DNA from: Nonomuraea roseoviolacea subsp. carminata
Lineage (GTDB): Bacteria; Actinomycetota; Actinomycetes; Streptosporangiales; Streptosporangiaceae
Assembly (NCBI RefSeq): GCF_024172185.1
Contig: NZ_JAMZEC010000001.1
Span: forward strand, 6,417,001 to 6,481,000
Reading direction: 5' to 3'
Length of the DNA stretch: 64,000 bases
Position numbers and translations under genes: made by a program. Shown one piece after another: positions 22,481-31,064 of this stretch. Each line of letters opens with the position of its first letter. Position 1 is the first letter of the stretch. A model generated the notes under the pieces. The model was not told the origin of the DNA. It saw nothing but the letters and a program-made list of their open reading frames with translations, and did no database searches.

Positions 22481-24342
22481 CCCATCCCGCGCAGCCGCCC
22501 CAGGACCCCGCACCGATGGGGCCGCCGCCGATGGGCCCGCCGCCGGGGGGCCCGCCTCAGGGCGGGATGCCGCCGGGTGGGATGCCCCCGCGTGGTGTGC
22601 CGCCGGGTGGCATGCCCCCGGGTGGGATGCCTCCGGGCCCGGTGCCGCCGGTGGGGCGTGAGTCGGTCGCGCCGTTGCGGCTCAGTCCCAAGGTGCTGCT
22701 CATCGACCCCGTGCGGATGCTGCCGTCCCTGTTGCTGCCGCTGGTCGGCGTGCTGTTCGTGGGCGGCTTCTCCGGCCGCTCGTACGTCTGGGCCGCCGTC
22801 GGTCTCGCCGGCACCGTCGCGTTCGCCGTGGTCAGGTGGGCCACGCTCACGTACGAGGTGCTGGGCGACCGGCTGGAGATCAGACGCTCGCTCGTCAGCC
22901 GCTCCGTGCGCACCATTCCGCTCGAACGCATCCGCGGCGTCGACGTCTCCACCCCGCCCCTGCACCGGGTCCTCGGCCTGGCCGTCCTCAAGATCGACAC
23001 GGGGGCGAGCGGCGGCGACGAGGAGGGCAGGCTCGACGGCGTCACGCAGGGGGAGGCCGAGCGGCTGAAGGCCGTCCTGCTGCGCCGGGCCCGCCCCGCC
23101 GCCGCCGGCGTCCCCGCCCCCGCCGGGCCGCTCGCCGGCGAGGCATCGGCCGCGCGCCGCTCCGGCCGCACGATCATCGAGGTGCCGCGGGTGTGGCTGC
23201 TGTACGGCCCGCTGTCCGGCACGTACCTGCTGACCCCGTTCGCGCTGGCCGGCGGCGCCGTCGGGCTGGCGTTCCAGTGGGGGAACGACCTGGGCTTCGG
23301 CCGCGACGCCGCCTGGACGGCCGGCGAATGGCTGTGGCACCACCCGTACCTGCTGCTCGGGGTGGCCGTGCTGCTCGTGCTGGCGATGCCGTTCGCGGGC
23401 GGCCTCATGTACGCGGTGTTCAACTGGGACTTCCGGCTCATGGAGCGCGACGGCTACCTCGTGGCCGAGCGGGGGCTGATCAACCGGCGCAACGTGTCGC
23501 TGGAGTCCAGGCGGGTGCGCGGGTACGAGATCGTCGAAGGCTTCGCGGAGCGCTGGGCCGGGGTCGTACGCGTCTGGGCGATCGTGACCGGGCTCGGCGA
23601 CTCCTCCACCCGCGGCCAGCTCCTGCCGGACGTGCCGCGGCCGGTCGCCTTCCAGGTCACGGCCGACGCCGTCGGACCCTACCGGGCCGAGCTGCGCCCC
23701 CATCCGCCCATCGCCCGCAACCGGCGCCTGTTCCGCGCGGTCTTCCCGTGGGCGGCGCTGGCGGTGCTGGCGGTGCTGGGGGAGGCGGTGACGGGGTCGT
23801 CGCTGTGGTGGTTCCTCGCCGTGCCGGCGCTGCTGCTGGCGGTCCTGGGCGTGCCGCTGGGGCTCGACCGCTACCGCTCGCTGGGCCACGGGTACGACGG
23901 GGTGCGGCTGGCGGTCCGCTCGGGCTCGCTGCGGCGCTCGCAGGCCGTGGTGGAACGCCGCGCGGTGGTGGGCTGGCGCGTCAGGCAGACGTGGTTCCAG
24001 CGGCGGGCCGGGGTGTTCACGCTGATCGCCGGGGTCGGCGCGGGGAAGGGCGGCTACGAGGCCGTGGACGTGTCCCGGGCCCAGGTGGTGGGGCTGCCGG
24101 TCGAGGTGACGCCGGACTGGGTTGCGCCGTTCCTGCCGGGGGCGGGTGCTGAGGATCGGTCGTCCGTGCGAGCGCCGGGGGCGGGCGCTGAGGAGGGGTC
24201 CTCCGCGGCGGCGGGTTCTGAGGCGAGGCCGCCTGCCGGGGCGGGTGACGCGCCGGGAGGAACGGTCGATGGAGACGGCGAGGGGCGGCCTCGCGCGTCC
24301 GACGACCAGAGGGCGGGCGGGGGCGGCGCTCCGGCCTCCTGA
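22477..24342 (+). CDS. Bacterial PH domain membrane protein (YdbT-like)
   Basis: A 621-residue partner of the preceding gene. Residues 5-60 are a Pro/Gly/Met-rich repeat (PPGGMPP-like). Three bPH2 modules follow, each after paired membrane helices: around TYEVLGDRLEIRRSLV, around VFNWDFRLMERDGYLVAERG, and around GVRLAVRSGSLRRSQAVVE. The typical PLERIRGVDVSTPPLHRVLG is present in the first. The last 70 residues are low-complexity Ala/Gly/Glu/Ser. It is translationally coupled to the YdbS-like gene, and the two probably form a membrane complex. A 12-bp-stem terminator follows. Confidence 0.9.
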   Translation: MTHPAQPPQDPAPMGPPPMGPPPGGPPQGGMPPGGMPPRGVPPGGMPPGGMPPGPVPPVGRESVAPLRLSPKVLLIDPVRMLPSLLLPLVGVLFVGGFSGRSYVWAAVGLAGTVAFAVVRWATLTYEVLGDRLEIRRSLVSRSVRTIPLERIRGVDVSTPPLHRVLGLAVLKIDTGASGGDEEGRLDGVTQGEAERLKAVLLRRARPAAAGVPAPAGPLAGEASAARRSGRTIIEVPRVWLLYGPLSGTYLLTPFALAGGAVGLAFQWGNDLGFGRDAAWTAGEWLWHHPYLLLGVAVLLVLAMPFAGGLMYAVFNWDFRLMERDGYLVAERGLINRRNVSLESRRVRGYEIVEGFAERWAGVVRVWAIVTGLGDSSTRGQLLPDVPRPVAFQVTADAVGPYRAELRPHPPIARNRRLFRAVFPWAALAVLAVLGEAVTGSSLWWFLAVPALLLAVLGVPLGLDRYRSLGHGYDGVRLAVRSGSLRRSQAVVERRAVVGWRVRQTWFQRRAGVFTLIAGVGAGKGGYEAVDVSRAQVVGLPVEVTPDWVAPFLPGAGAEDRSSVRAPGAGAEEGSSAAAGSEARPPAGAGDAPGGTVDGDGEGRPRASDDQRAGGGGAPAS

Positions 24343-24364
24343 CGGCACGGGCCAGGGTGGCGGC

Positions 24365-24397
24365 CCTGGGGACGCCGTTGCACAGGCGTCGCCCAGG
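24365..24397. terminator. Bidirectional terminator hairpin
   Basis: CCTGGG-GACGCC (24365-24376) pairs with GGCGTC-g-CCCAGG (24385-24397) around an 8-nt loop, with a single bulge. It lies between two convergent genes and can serve both. Confidence 0.75.
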
Positions 24398-24429
24398 ATG
24401 CCGCCCGATCCGTCAGGCCTGGTTCTCCG

Positions 24430-27126
24430 TCAGTCCTGGCGCCGGGCGCCGAACATGATCTCGTCCCACGTGGGCACCGAGGCGCGGCGCCCCCTCGAAC
24501 CCTTGCGCGCCTGCCGGGCCGCCGGCGCGGGCGGCGGCGAGGGCACCGGAACGGGGGATCCGTCCTTGCCTCGCTTGCCCCGGTCGTTGCGGGGGTCGGG
24601 CTTGGGCTCGTCCTTGGGGCCGGCTGCCTTGGGCTCGTCGTCCTTGGCGGCCGTGTCCTTGTCCACCGCTTCCTTGTGCACCGCTTCCTTGGCCGCAGCG
24701 GCCTTGTCCACCGCGTCCTTGTCCGCAGTGCCGGTGGGCGTGTCCTCGTCGGCGGCGTCGTTCACCTGAGCCGTCTCCTCCTTCTGGGGGGATGGCTGTG
24801 GGGTGGGCGCCGGCTTCGGCTTGGGTACGGGCGGCTTCGACTCCTCCGAGGCCGCCGGCGTCGCCTCGCCGGTCGTGGCGGCGGGCGTCCCGGTGCCGGA
24901 CGGCTCGGCGGTGGTCTCGGCGACAGGCGCGTCGGGCGTGTCGGCGGCTGGTGTGCTGCCGGGCTCGGCGGTCGGGGTCTCCGCAGACACCTCAGTGGCC
25001 GGAGGCGCTTCGGCGGCCGGGGTCGCCGGGGGTGCCTCAGCAGGTGCGGAGGCGGCCTGGGTCTCCTCAGCGGTTGTGGTGGCGGGTGCGGCGGACTCCG
25101 TGGTGTCGTCCGCCGGCGCCTGGGCTGCGGGTGTCTCGGTGCTGGGCCCGGTGGCGGGCGCGTCGGGCGTGTCGGCGGCTGGTGTGCTGCCGGGCTCGGC
25201 GGCCGTGGTGGAGGGCGCGCTCGACTGCGCGGTGTCGTCGGTCACCGCCTCGTCGGTCGGCGTCTCGGTGCCGGACGGCTCGGTGCTGGGCTCGGTGCTG
25301 GGCTCGGTGGCGGGCGCGTCGGGCGTCGCCGCGACCGGTGCGCCGGTGGGCTCCGCGGGCGACGTGGTCGTGGACGCGGCGGTCTCACCGGTGGGCTCGG
25401 TCGAAGCTGTCTCGACGGGCTGCGGCGCGGCATCGGCGGCCGTCTCGACTGCGGTTGCGGGCGCGGCCTCTTCCCCGGTGCTCGGGGCTACTTCAGGCTG
25501 CGTGCCCTCAGCGGGCAGAGCGGCTTCGGGCTGGGTGTCCGCGGCAGGCTGGGCGTCCTCAGGCTGCGTGGCCGCAGCAGGGAGGGCGGCCTCCGGTCGC
25601 GGGGTCTCGTCCGGCTGAGCATCACGCGCCGTGCCCTCGGAGGGAGCAGTGCCCTCGGAGGGCGCCGTGGCCGGTGACGTCTCGGCGGCGGCAGGCGCCG
25701 CCTCCGAAGGCGCCTCCGTTCCGGTCGAGGCGGCGGCCGGGACTGCGGTCTCGGACGAAGTCGGGGCAGCGGTCTCAGGCGAGGTCGGAACGTCGGTCCC
25801 CGTGGGAGCCTGCTCCGTGACCGCCTCAGGCGAGGTCTGCCCCGGAACGGCCTCAGCGGGCGAGGTCTGTCCGGGGACGGTCTCAGCGGGTGAGGTCTGT
25901 CCGGGAACGGCGCCAGTGGATGAGGTCTGCCCGGGAACGGCCTCCGACGGGGACTCGGGCGCCCGGCCCGTGTCGGACGGCGGCGGCGTGACCGGCAGGA
26001 ACGCCGGGGTCGGCTGGCTGGGCGTCTGGCCGGACGGCGTTCCGGGGAACGCGTCGGCGGGACGTTGCTGGGACGTGTCCGCGGGACGCTGCTGGGACGG
26101 GTGCGTGGCGGGCGCGTAGTACGCCTCCGCCTCGTGCCCCGTGCCGCGGTCGCTCGTACGGCCGGCGCCGAAGTCAGGCAGCCACGCCGGAGCGCCGCCA
26201 CGGCGCGAAGAGTCGCCGGGACGGGACTGCGCGTCCCCGCGGTCGCCCGCGCCCGGAGCTTCCGCGCCCGCCTGATCCCCGGAGCCGGCGGCGCCCGAGG
26301 CGGACGCGCCGGGGGACGAGGCCGGGGGACGGTCGAAGCCGAACTCGCCCGGCGGGCGCCCGTAGATGCCCTCCGTGCCGCGCGAAGGCGAGGGGAAGCC
26401 CACCGCGGGCTCCTCGGCCTCCGAGTCGCGCCGCGCCACCGAGGGGAACGGCACCGGGTCGGAGGAGGCCAGCGGCGGGACCGGCTGCAGCTTGGCCACC
26501 CGCGGCGCGAACGGCGTGACCGTGGTGTCCTCCACCGGAGGGCTCGGGTCGAAGTCGGCCGACGACAGCCGCAGCGCCTCGTCGTCGTGGGGGGTCACGT
26601 GGCGGCGGCGCGGGTCGAAGAGCCATTCGGCGTGCCGCGTGTGACCGTTCCACACGTAGCCGAGCTTGACGCGCCAGAGGCCGTCGTCGCGCTTGGCGGA
26701 GTCCCAGTCGATCTCGTCGGTGGGCACGCCACGGCGGGTGAGCCGCTCGGCGACCAGCTCGCCGAGCGTGGGGCCGGACGAGGACTCGCCTGGCATGCGG
26801 ACGGCGACGCGCTGCGCCTGCTGGGCGACGTACTCGCGCTCCTGGAGCACCGGTCCCTCGAACCAGCGGACGCGTTCGACCGGGATGCCGGCGGTCGCGG
26901 CGATCTCCTCCGCGGTCTCTCCCGCGCGGATGCGCGCCTGGATCTCCTTGGGGCGCAACGGACTCTCCACTTCGATCTCGTACTGGCCGAGACGGGAGAA
27001 GTTGCCGCGGACGGCAGCACGGAGCCGGTCGTCCACGGGAAGTGTGAAGCGGGTGCCTCGCCCGGCAGTCGCCAGCACGAGATAGGTGCCGTCCTCACTT
27101 ACCGCGACGAGTCGGAGCTCCTGCAT
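24430..27126 (-). CDS. sepH: Septation protein SepH, unusually long
   Basis: SepH binds FtsZ and promotes its assembly during sporulation septation in Streptomyces. The N-terminal conserved region is complete: MQELRLVAVSEDGTYLVL, then the helix-turn-helix-like segment with RPKEIQARIRAGETAEEIAA, WFEGPVLQEREYVA, and the DUF3071 end with HAEWLFDPRRRHVTPHDDEA. The short conserved C-terminus VPTWDEIMFG is also present. Between them lies a disordered stretch of more than 600 residues rich in Ala/Thr/Pro/Glu with tandem repeats (PGQTSPAEAV), giving 898 residues against about 340-400 in Streptomyces. ATG 27126 has AAGGGA upstream. A CRP-type dyad lies 127 bp before it. Confidence 0.93.
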   Translation of the reverse strand: MQELRLVAVSEDGTYLVLATAGRGTRFTLPVDDRLRAAVRGNFSRLGQYEIEVESPLRPKEIQARIRAGETAEEIAATAGIPVERVRWFEGPVLQEREYVAQQAQRVAVRMPGESSSGPTLGELVAERLTRRGVPTDEIDWDSAKRDDGLWRVKLGYVWNGHTRHAEWLFDPRRRHVTPHDDEALRLSSADFDPSPPVEDTTVTPFAPRVAKLQPVPPLASSDPVPFPSVARRDSEAEEPAVGFPSPSRGTEGIYGRPPGEFGFDRPPASSPGASASGAAGSGDQAGAEAPGAGDRGDAQSRPGDSSRRGGAPAWLPDFGAGRTSDRGTGHEAEAYYAPATHPSQQRPADTSQQRPADAFPGTPSGQTPSQPTPAFLPVTPPPSDTGRAPESPSEAVPGQTSSTGAVPGQTSPAETVPGQTSPAEAVPGQTSPEAVTEQAPTGTDVPTSPETAAPTSSETAVPAAASTGTEAPSEAAPAAAETSPATAPSEGTAPSEGTARDAQPDETPRPEAALPAAATQPEDAQPAADTQPEAALPAEGTQPEVAPSTGEEAAPATAVETAADAAPQPVETASTEPTGETAASTTTSPAEPTGAPVAATPDAPATEPSTEPSTEPSGTETPTDEAVTDDTAQSSAPSTTAAEPGSTPAADTPDAPATGPSTETPAAQAPADDTTESAAPATTTAEETQAASAPAEAPPATPAAEAPPATEVSAETPTAEPGSTPAADTPDAPVAETTAEPSGTGTPAATTGEATPAASEESKPPVPKPKPAPTPQPSPQKEETAQVNDAADEDTPTGTADKDAVDKAAAAKEAVHKEAVDKDTAAKDDEPKAAGPKDEPKPDPRNDRGKRGKDGSPVPVPSPPPAPAARQARKGSRGRRASVPTWDEIMFGARRQD
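25832..25951 (-). repeat. 30-bp in-frame tandem repeat in sepH
   Basis: Four units begin at 25832, 25862, 25892 and 25922 (GAGGTCTG on the plus strand) and encode variants of AEAVPGQTSP. They make up part of the expanded SepH linker. Confidence 0.9.
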
Positions 27127-27252
27127 GCGAGTCCCTTCGTCAGCGTGCTCATTCTTCCCCCGGACCCTTGAGTCTCTCGCGTGTGCCGGTTGCCTGCCAG
27201 CACCGTACCCGGCATGTCCGAACATCGCCTTCCTGGGATAGCCCCGGGACGA

Positions 27253-27268
27253 TGTGACGCCGGTCACA
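27253..27268. promoter_or_regulatory. CRP/FNR-type operator upstream of sepH
   Basis: TGTGACGCCGGTCACA matches TGTGA-N6-TCACA exactly, with 6-bp perfect arms. It is 127 bp upstream of the sepH start and 20 bp before the end of the subtilase gene. Binding by a CRP-like cAMP receptor protein is a reasonable but untested reading. Confidence 0.6.
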
Positions 27269-27287
27269 TTTGTCGTTTCCATCCTTT

Positions 27288-28439
27288 TCAGAGCCCGCCG
27301 GTCCGGAGAGTCCTCGACGGATTCTGGCGAATGGCGGCCGTTCCCGCCGTCCACTTCGGCCAAGAGGCGGAACTGGACGGCCAGGTGGAGGGATGGAGCC
27401 CCGGATCAGGGAGGTCGCCGGAGCGGGTGGCCCGGTCGTGGGGGCGCAGGTTCCGGATGGCGGCGGCGGCCTCCTCGGGGCTCGTCGCGACGGGGACGCC
27501 GGAGCGGGCGAGCCGCCGCACGGCCGTGTCGAGCGTCGCCGATCCCGTGGCGGGCGACGTCGAGTTCGTGGCGGGCGTCGCCGGTCCCGTGGCGGGTGAC
27601 GTCGAGCCCGTGGTGCGCGGGTGCGGGGGTGTGCTGGTGACCCCGAGCACGGCGACGGCGGGTTCGCGGGCGTGCCTGCGCACCCAGTCGAGCCCGGCGA
27701 TCGTGTCCGAGAGGCTGCCGGTCGGGCCGCAGCCCAGCACCCGCACCGAGGCGATCCCGGCCCGCGGCGCCACCCCGTGCTCCCGCCCGGCGACCAGGCG
27801 CGCCGCGCGCGTGCCATGGCCGGTGCAGTCGTCCCCGGTGCCGCCCGTGGCGTCGAACGCGTGCCAGGCCCGGTCCCCGAACTCCTCCCGGTTCACCTCC
27901 ACACCGCTGTCCACCAGGTACACCGTCACTCCGCCGCCGTCCCCGGAGGCATTCCCCGGCGTGGCCTCCCGTTCCGGAAGCGGCCAGGTCGGCACGTCCG
28001 GCTCGACGGCCCGTACACGCGAGTCGGCGCGCAGCTCACTGACCTCGGCGGCGGTCAGCCACGTCGCGAACCCCGGCAGCGCCGCCGTGTAGTACCGCCG
28101 CACCCGCCAGCGCACCTCGCCGACGAGGTCACGCGCGGCGGCCCGGTCCCGCGCCGTCACGATGTACGGGCGGGCGTTCTCGACCGGGACGGGGCGGCCG
28201 GCCACTCCCGAGGCGGGCGTCATCGCGGGGGACGCCACCGTGGCGGCGGCCGTCGCCACGGCCGCGGCGACGTACACGAACCGGACACGGAACGCCGACC
28301 TCACCCGGAAGGCGGATCTGACGCGGATCACGTGCCGGACACACGAGACGGGCCGAACACGGAAGAGGGAGCCACGCGTGCACGTCAGGGGGACACGCGG
28401 GTCGACGCGCTCGAAGCGCGGGCCGGATCGTCGGGGCAC
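27288..28439 (-). CDS. Degenerate subtilisin-like (S8) protein lacking the catalytic serine region
   Basis: The frame encodes 383 residues. A signal-like hydrophobic stretch (FVYVAAAVATAAATVASPAM) and an I9-type propeptide (ARPYIVTARDRAA; FATWLTAAEVSELRADSRVR) precede a subtilase core. The aspartate motif is VYLVDSGV and the histidine motif is DDCTGHGTRAARLVAG. The oxyanion Asn region is replaced by Thr/Ser/Pro/Ala repeats (TTGSTSPATGPATPATNSTS). After DTAVRRLARSGVPVA the sequence jumps to a terminal helix (SPEEAAAAIRNL) without the G-T-S-M/A-A-P serine motif, which I could not find in any frame of the region. It is therefore probably inactive, the product of an internal deletion plus repeat growth. 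The start is uncertain; GTG 28439 is the longest, and a later start nearer the hydrophobic segment is likely. Confidence 0.72.
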   Translation of the reverse strand: MPRRSGPRFERVDPRVPLTCTRGSLFRVRPVSCVRHVIRVRSAFRVRSAFRVRFVYVAAAVATAAATVASPAMTPASGVAGRPVPVENARPYIVTARDRAAARDLVGEVRWRVRRYYTAALPGFATWLTAAEVSELRADSRVRAVEPDVPTWPLPEREATPGNASGDGGGVTVYLVDSGVEVNREEFGDRAWHAFDATGGTGDDCTGHGTRAARLVAGREHGVAPRAGIASVRVLGCGPTGSLSDTIAGLDWVRRHAREPAVAVLGVTSTPPHPRTTGSTSPATGPATPATNSTSPATGSATLDTAVRRLARSGVPVATSPEEAAAAIRNLRPHDRATRSGDLPDPGLHPSTWPSSSASWPKWTAGTAAIRQNPSRTLRTGGL

Positions 28440-28553
28440 GAGCCCTGAGGGTGCCTGTCACCCACGTCACAGGAACAACAGGACACGCGCTCGCGTCTAT
28501 TCACAGGAAGCTCTTTACCTAACGCATGACGAGAGAGAGGACTGATCCGAGGC

Positions 28554-29738
28554 ATGGGCGGCGAGCAGCGGAAGTTCGAGCTGAGCGTGCCGCAGATCGG
28601 GGGAAGCGCCCTCGCGTCCGTGACGGCCGCGGTGGCGGCGTCCTACCTGGGGGTCGCGGGAACGGTGATAGGCGCCGCCGTGGTCAGCGTGGCCAGCACG
28701 GTCGGCACCGCCGTCTACACGCACTACCTCAAGCAGACCGGCGACCAGGTCATCCGGCGCACGTCGATCGTCCGGCGCCGCCAGGAGTGGGAGGACGAGG
28801 AGCGGCAGGACGCCCGGCAAGGAGCGCTCGCCACAGCCGTTCAGGCCACCGCTGTTCAGGCCACCGCTGTTCAGGTCGCCGCCGTTCAGGCGACGGCCGC
28901 CGAAGCCGGGGCGAATGACGCGACCGTGGTGATGCCGCCCGTCACCGCCTCCGCCACGCCGTCCTCCGCCACGCGTTCCTTCGCGGCGCTCCCGTCCGCC
29001 ACGCGTTCCTCCGCGGCGCCCCCGTCCGCCACGCGTTCCTCCGCGGCGCCCCCGTCCGCCACCGAGGCGACCGCGCCCCTTCCCGCGCAGGCCGCCGGCG
29101 AGACCGCGGTCCTTCCCGCCCAGGTCGCCGCCGAGACCGCGCCCCTCCCCGCGCGACCCGCCGCCGAGACCGCGCTGCTCCCCGCGCAGGCCGCCCCCGA
29201 GACCGCGGTCCTTCCCGCGCAGCCCGGCGGCACCGTCACCCCCACCCCCGCCCCCACTCGTGCCTCTCTGCGGCGCGTGCCGGCCTGGGGAAAGGTGGCC
29301 GCCGCCGCGGGCGTGGTGTTCGGGGTGAGCATGGGCAGCATCCTCGCCTACCAGGGCCTCGCCCACACGACCGTCCACGAGCAGCTCACCGGCCAGGTGC
29401 CCGCCGCCGAGCGGAAGGTCGCGCCGGTACGCCGGGACAAGACCGACCACGACCCCGCCCCACGGGCCACCGCGCCCGCGCCCACCCGGGCCGAGAGCAC
29501 CGCCGAGCCGGGAACGCCCACCCCGAGCCCCACGCCGACGCCGTCCCGCACCCGGGCCACGAGCACCGCCACGACCACACCCACCTCTGCCCCGACCGGC
29601 CCGACGGCCACGCGCACCCAGAGCGGCCCGGCCCGGCCGACCGAGTCCGCCACGAGCGCGCCGCCGGAGGAGCCCACCGAGCCGGACGTGGGGCAGGAGG
29701 AGCCGCGGCCCGACACCGACGAGGTCATCCCGCAGTGA
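28554..29738 (+). CDS. Hypothetical repeat-rich membrane protein
   Basis: A 394-residue protein. The conserved-looking N-terminus (FELSVPQIGGSALASVTAAV, then AGTVIGAAVVSVASTVGTAV and YTHYLKQTGDQVIRR) suggests a hydrophobic hairpin. It is followed by about 150 residues of AVQAT and SATRSSAAPP repeats, one transmembrane helix (VAAAAGVVFGVSMGSILAYQ, about residues 245-265), and an extracellular-looking Thr/Pro/Ser tail ending EEPRPDTDEVIPQ. Similar proteins with this N-terminus occur in actinomycetes without known function. ATG 28554 has CCGAGG upstream. It converges with the aldonolactone oxidase gene, with 3 nt between stop codons. Confidence 0.75.
   Translation: MGGEQRKFELSVPQIGGSALASVTAAVAASYLGVAGTVIGAAVVSVASTVGTAVYTHYLKQTGDQVIRRTSIVRRRQEWEDEERQDARQGALATAVQATAVQATAVQVAAVQATAAEAGANDATVVMPPVTASATPSSATRSFAALPSATRSSAAPPSATRSSAAPPSATEATAPLPAQAAGETAVLPAQVAAETAPLPARPAAETALLPAQAAPETAVLPAQPGGTVTPTPAPTRASLRRVPAWGKVAAAAGVVFGVSMGSILAYQGLAHTTVHEQLTGQVPAAERKVAPVRRDKTDHDPAPRATAPAPTRAESTAEPGTPTPSPTPTPSRTRATSTATTTPTSAPTGPTATRTQSGPARPTESATSAPPEEPTEPDVGQEEPRPDTDEVIPQ
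28836..28895 (+). repeat. 15-bp in-frame tandem repeat
   Basis: Four units starting at 28836 encode AVQAT, AVQAT, AVQVA and AVQAT within the disordered segment of the membrane protein. Confidence 0.88.
28968..29057 (+). repeat. 30-bp in-frame tandem repeat
   Basis: Three units at 28968, 28998 and 29028 encode SATRSFAALP and twice SATRSSAAPP. The last two are identical in sequence. Confidence 0.9.
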
Positions 29739-29741
29739 GGG

Positions 29742-31022
29742 TCAGGGGCCGAGGACCTGGTCCAGGTAGTCGTTGGCGAACAGCCGGTCCGGGTCGAGCC
29801 GGTCGCGCAGCGCCACGAAGTCCGCGAAGCGCGGATAGACGCCCTTCAGGTACGCGGCGTCCCGCGTGTGCAGCTTGCCCCAGTGCGGCCGCCCGCCCAG
29901 CCGGACCATGATCTCCTCGACGCCCTCGAAGTACGCCGGGTGCGGGGTCGGCCGGTACATGTGGCAGGCGATGTAGCCCGTCGCCCGCCCGTACGCGGTG
30001 GACAGCCACGCGTCGCTCGGCGGCGACACCCGCACCTCCACCGGGAAGGTGATCTTCCAGTCCATCCGGTCGACCAGGTCGCGCGTCTCGCGCAGGGCCT
30101 GGGCGAGGTGCTCGCGCGGCACGGCGTACTCCATCTCCAGGAACCGCACGTCGCGCCGTGAGGTGAAGACCCGGTAGGAGGCGTCGACCGCCTCGGAGTC
30201 GCCGAGCGCCGCCGCGCTGACGGCGTTGATGCGCGGGATCAGCCCGGGGAAGCGGGCGCCGGTGGCGCAGGCGGCGCCGAACAGGGTGTTCTCCAGGAAG
30301 ACGTTGTCCAGCCAGTGCTTGAACGCGCCAGGAGGGCTGGCCGGGCCCGGGTCGCGGTTGTTGGTCTTGACCAGGCAGGTGTCGGTGTGCGGCAGCCAGA
30401 AGAAGTCGAGGTGCTCGTTGCCGGCGGTGATCTGGTCGAGCGTGCCGAGGATGCCGGTCAGGGTGGCCCGACGGCGCCGGTTGCGCAGCAGGAACGCGGG
30501 CTCCACCCGGAACGTCACGGCGGTCAGCACGCCGAGCGCCCCGAGCCCGACCCGGGCGGCGTCGAACAGGTCGTCGCCGGGGACGGCCGTGGCCAGGGAG
30601 CCGTCGGCGAGCACCAGCTCCAGCTCGGTGACCTGGTCGGCGAGCCCCCCGCTGTCGCGGCCCGTGCCGTGGGTGCCGGTCTGGATGGCGCCGGCGACGG
30701 TCTGCTCGGTGATGTCGCCCATGTTGGCCAGGGCCAGGCCGCGCTCGTGCAGCAGCTCGTTGAGGAGCTTGAGCGGCGTGCCGGCGAGCACGGTGACCCG
30801 GTCGCCGTCGAAGGAGCGCACGCCGGTGAGCGCCGTGGGCCGCAGCAGGAGGCCGTCGGTGAGGGCCACCCCGGTGAAGGAGTGGCCCGTTCCGACCATG
30901 CGGACGCGCCGCCCGGCCGCGGCGGCGTCGCGCACCGCGCGCGCGACCTCGTCCGCCGAGGCGGGCGTGCGCACCTCGTGAGGGGTGACCGACTGGTTGC
31001 GTGCCCAGTTCGTGAAGACCAT
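29742..31022 (-). CDS. FAD-linked aldonolactone oxidase (D-arabinono-1,4-lactone oxidase type)
   Basis: A 426-residue VAO-family flavoprotein. The N-terminal FAD-binding domain has VRMVGTGHSFTG and the pyrophosphate-loop region NMGDITEQTVAGAIQTGTHG. The C-terminal ALO domain has EVRVSPPSDAWLS, CHMYRPTP and the substrate/flavin motif HWGKLHT. Such enzymes oxidise aldono-1,4-lactones, for example L-gulono- or D-arabinono-lactone, to ascorbate-like products, or related sugar alcohols. ATG 31022 follows GGAGGGG with good spacing. Direction and a 42-nt gap suggest co-transcription with the deacetylase gene upstream of it. Confidence 0.93.
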   Translation of the reverse strand: MVFTNWARNQSVTPHEVRTPASADEVARAVRDAAAAGRRVRMVGTGHSFTGVALTDGLLLRPTALTGVRSFDGDRVTVLAGTPLKLLNELLHERGLALANMGDITEQTVAGAIQTGTHGTGRDSGGLADQVTELELVLADGSLATAVPGDDLFDAARVGLGALGVLTAVTFRVEPAFLLRNRRRRATLTGILGTLDQITAGNEHLDFFWLPHTDTCLVKTNNRDPGPASPPGAFKHWLDNVFLENTLFGAACATGARFPGLIPRINAVSAAALGDSEAVDASYRVFTSRRDVRFLEMEYAVPREHLAQALRETRDLVDRMDWKITFPVEVRVSPPSDAWLSTAYGRATGYIACHMYRPTPHPAYFEGVEEIMVRLGGRPHWGKLHTRDAAYLKGVYPRFADFVALRDRLDPDRLFANDYLDQVLGP

Positions 31023-31064
31023 GGACGCCCCTCCGAGGCTCGTTCCGTCAAACGTGAACGATAC

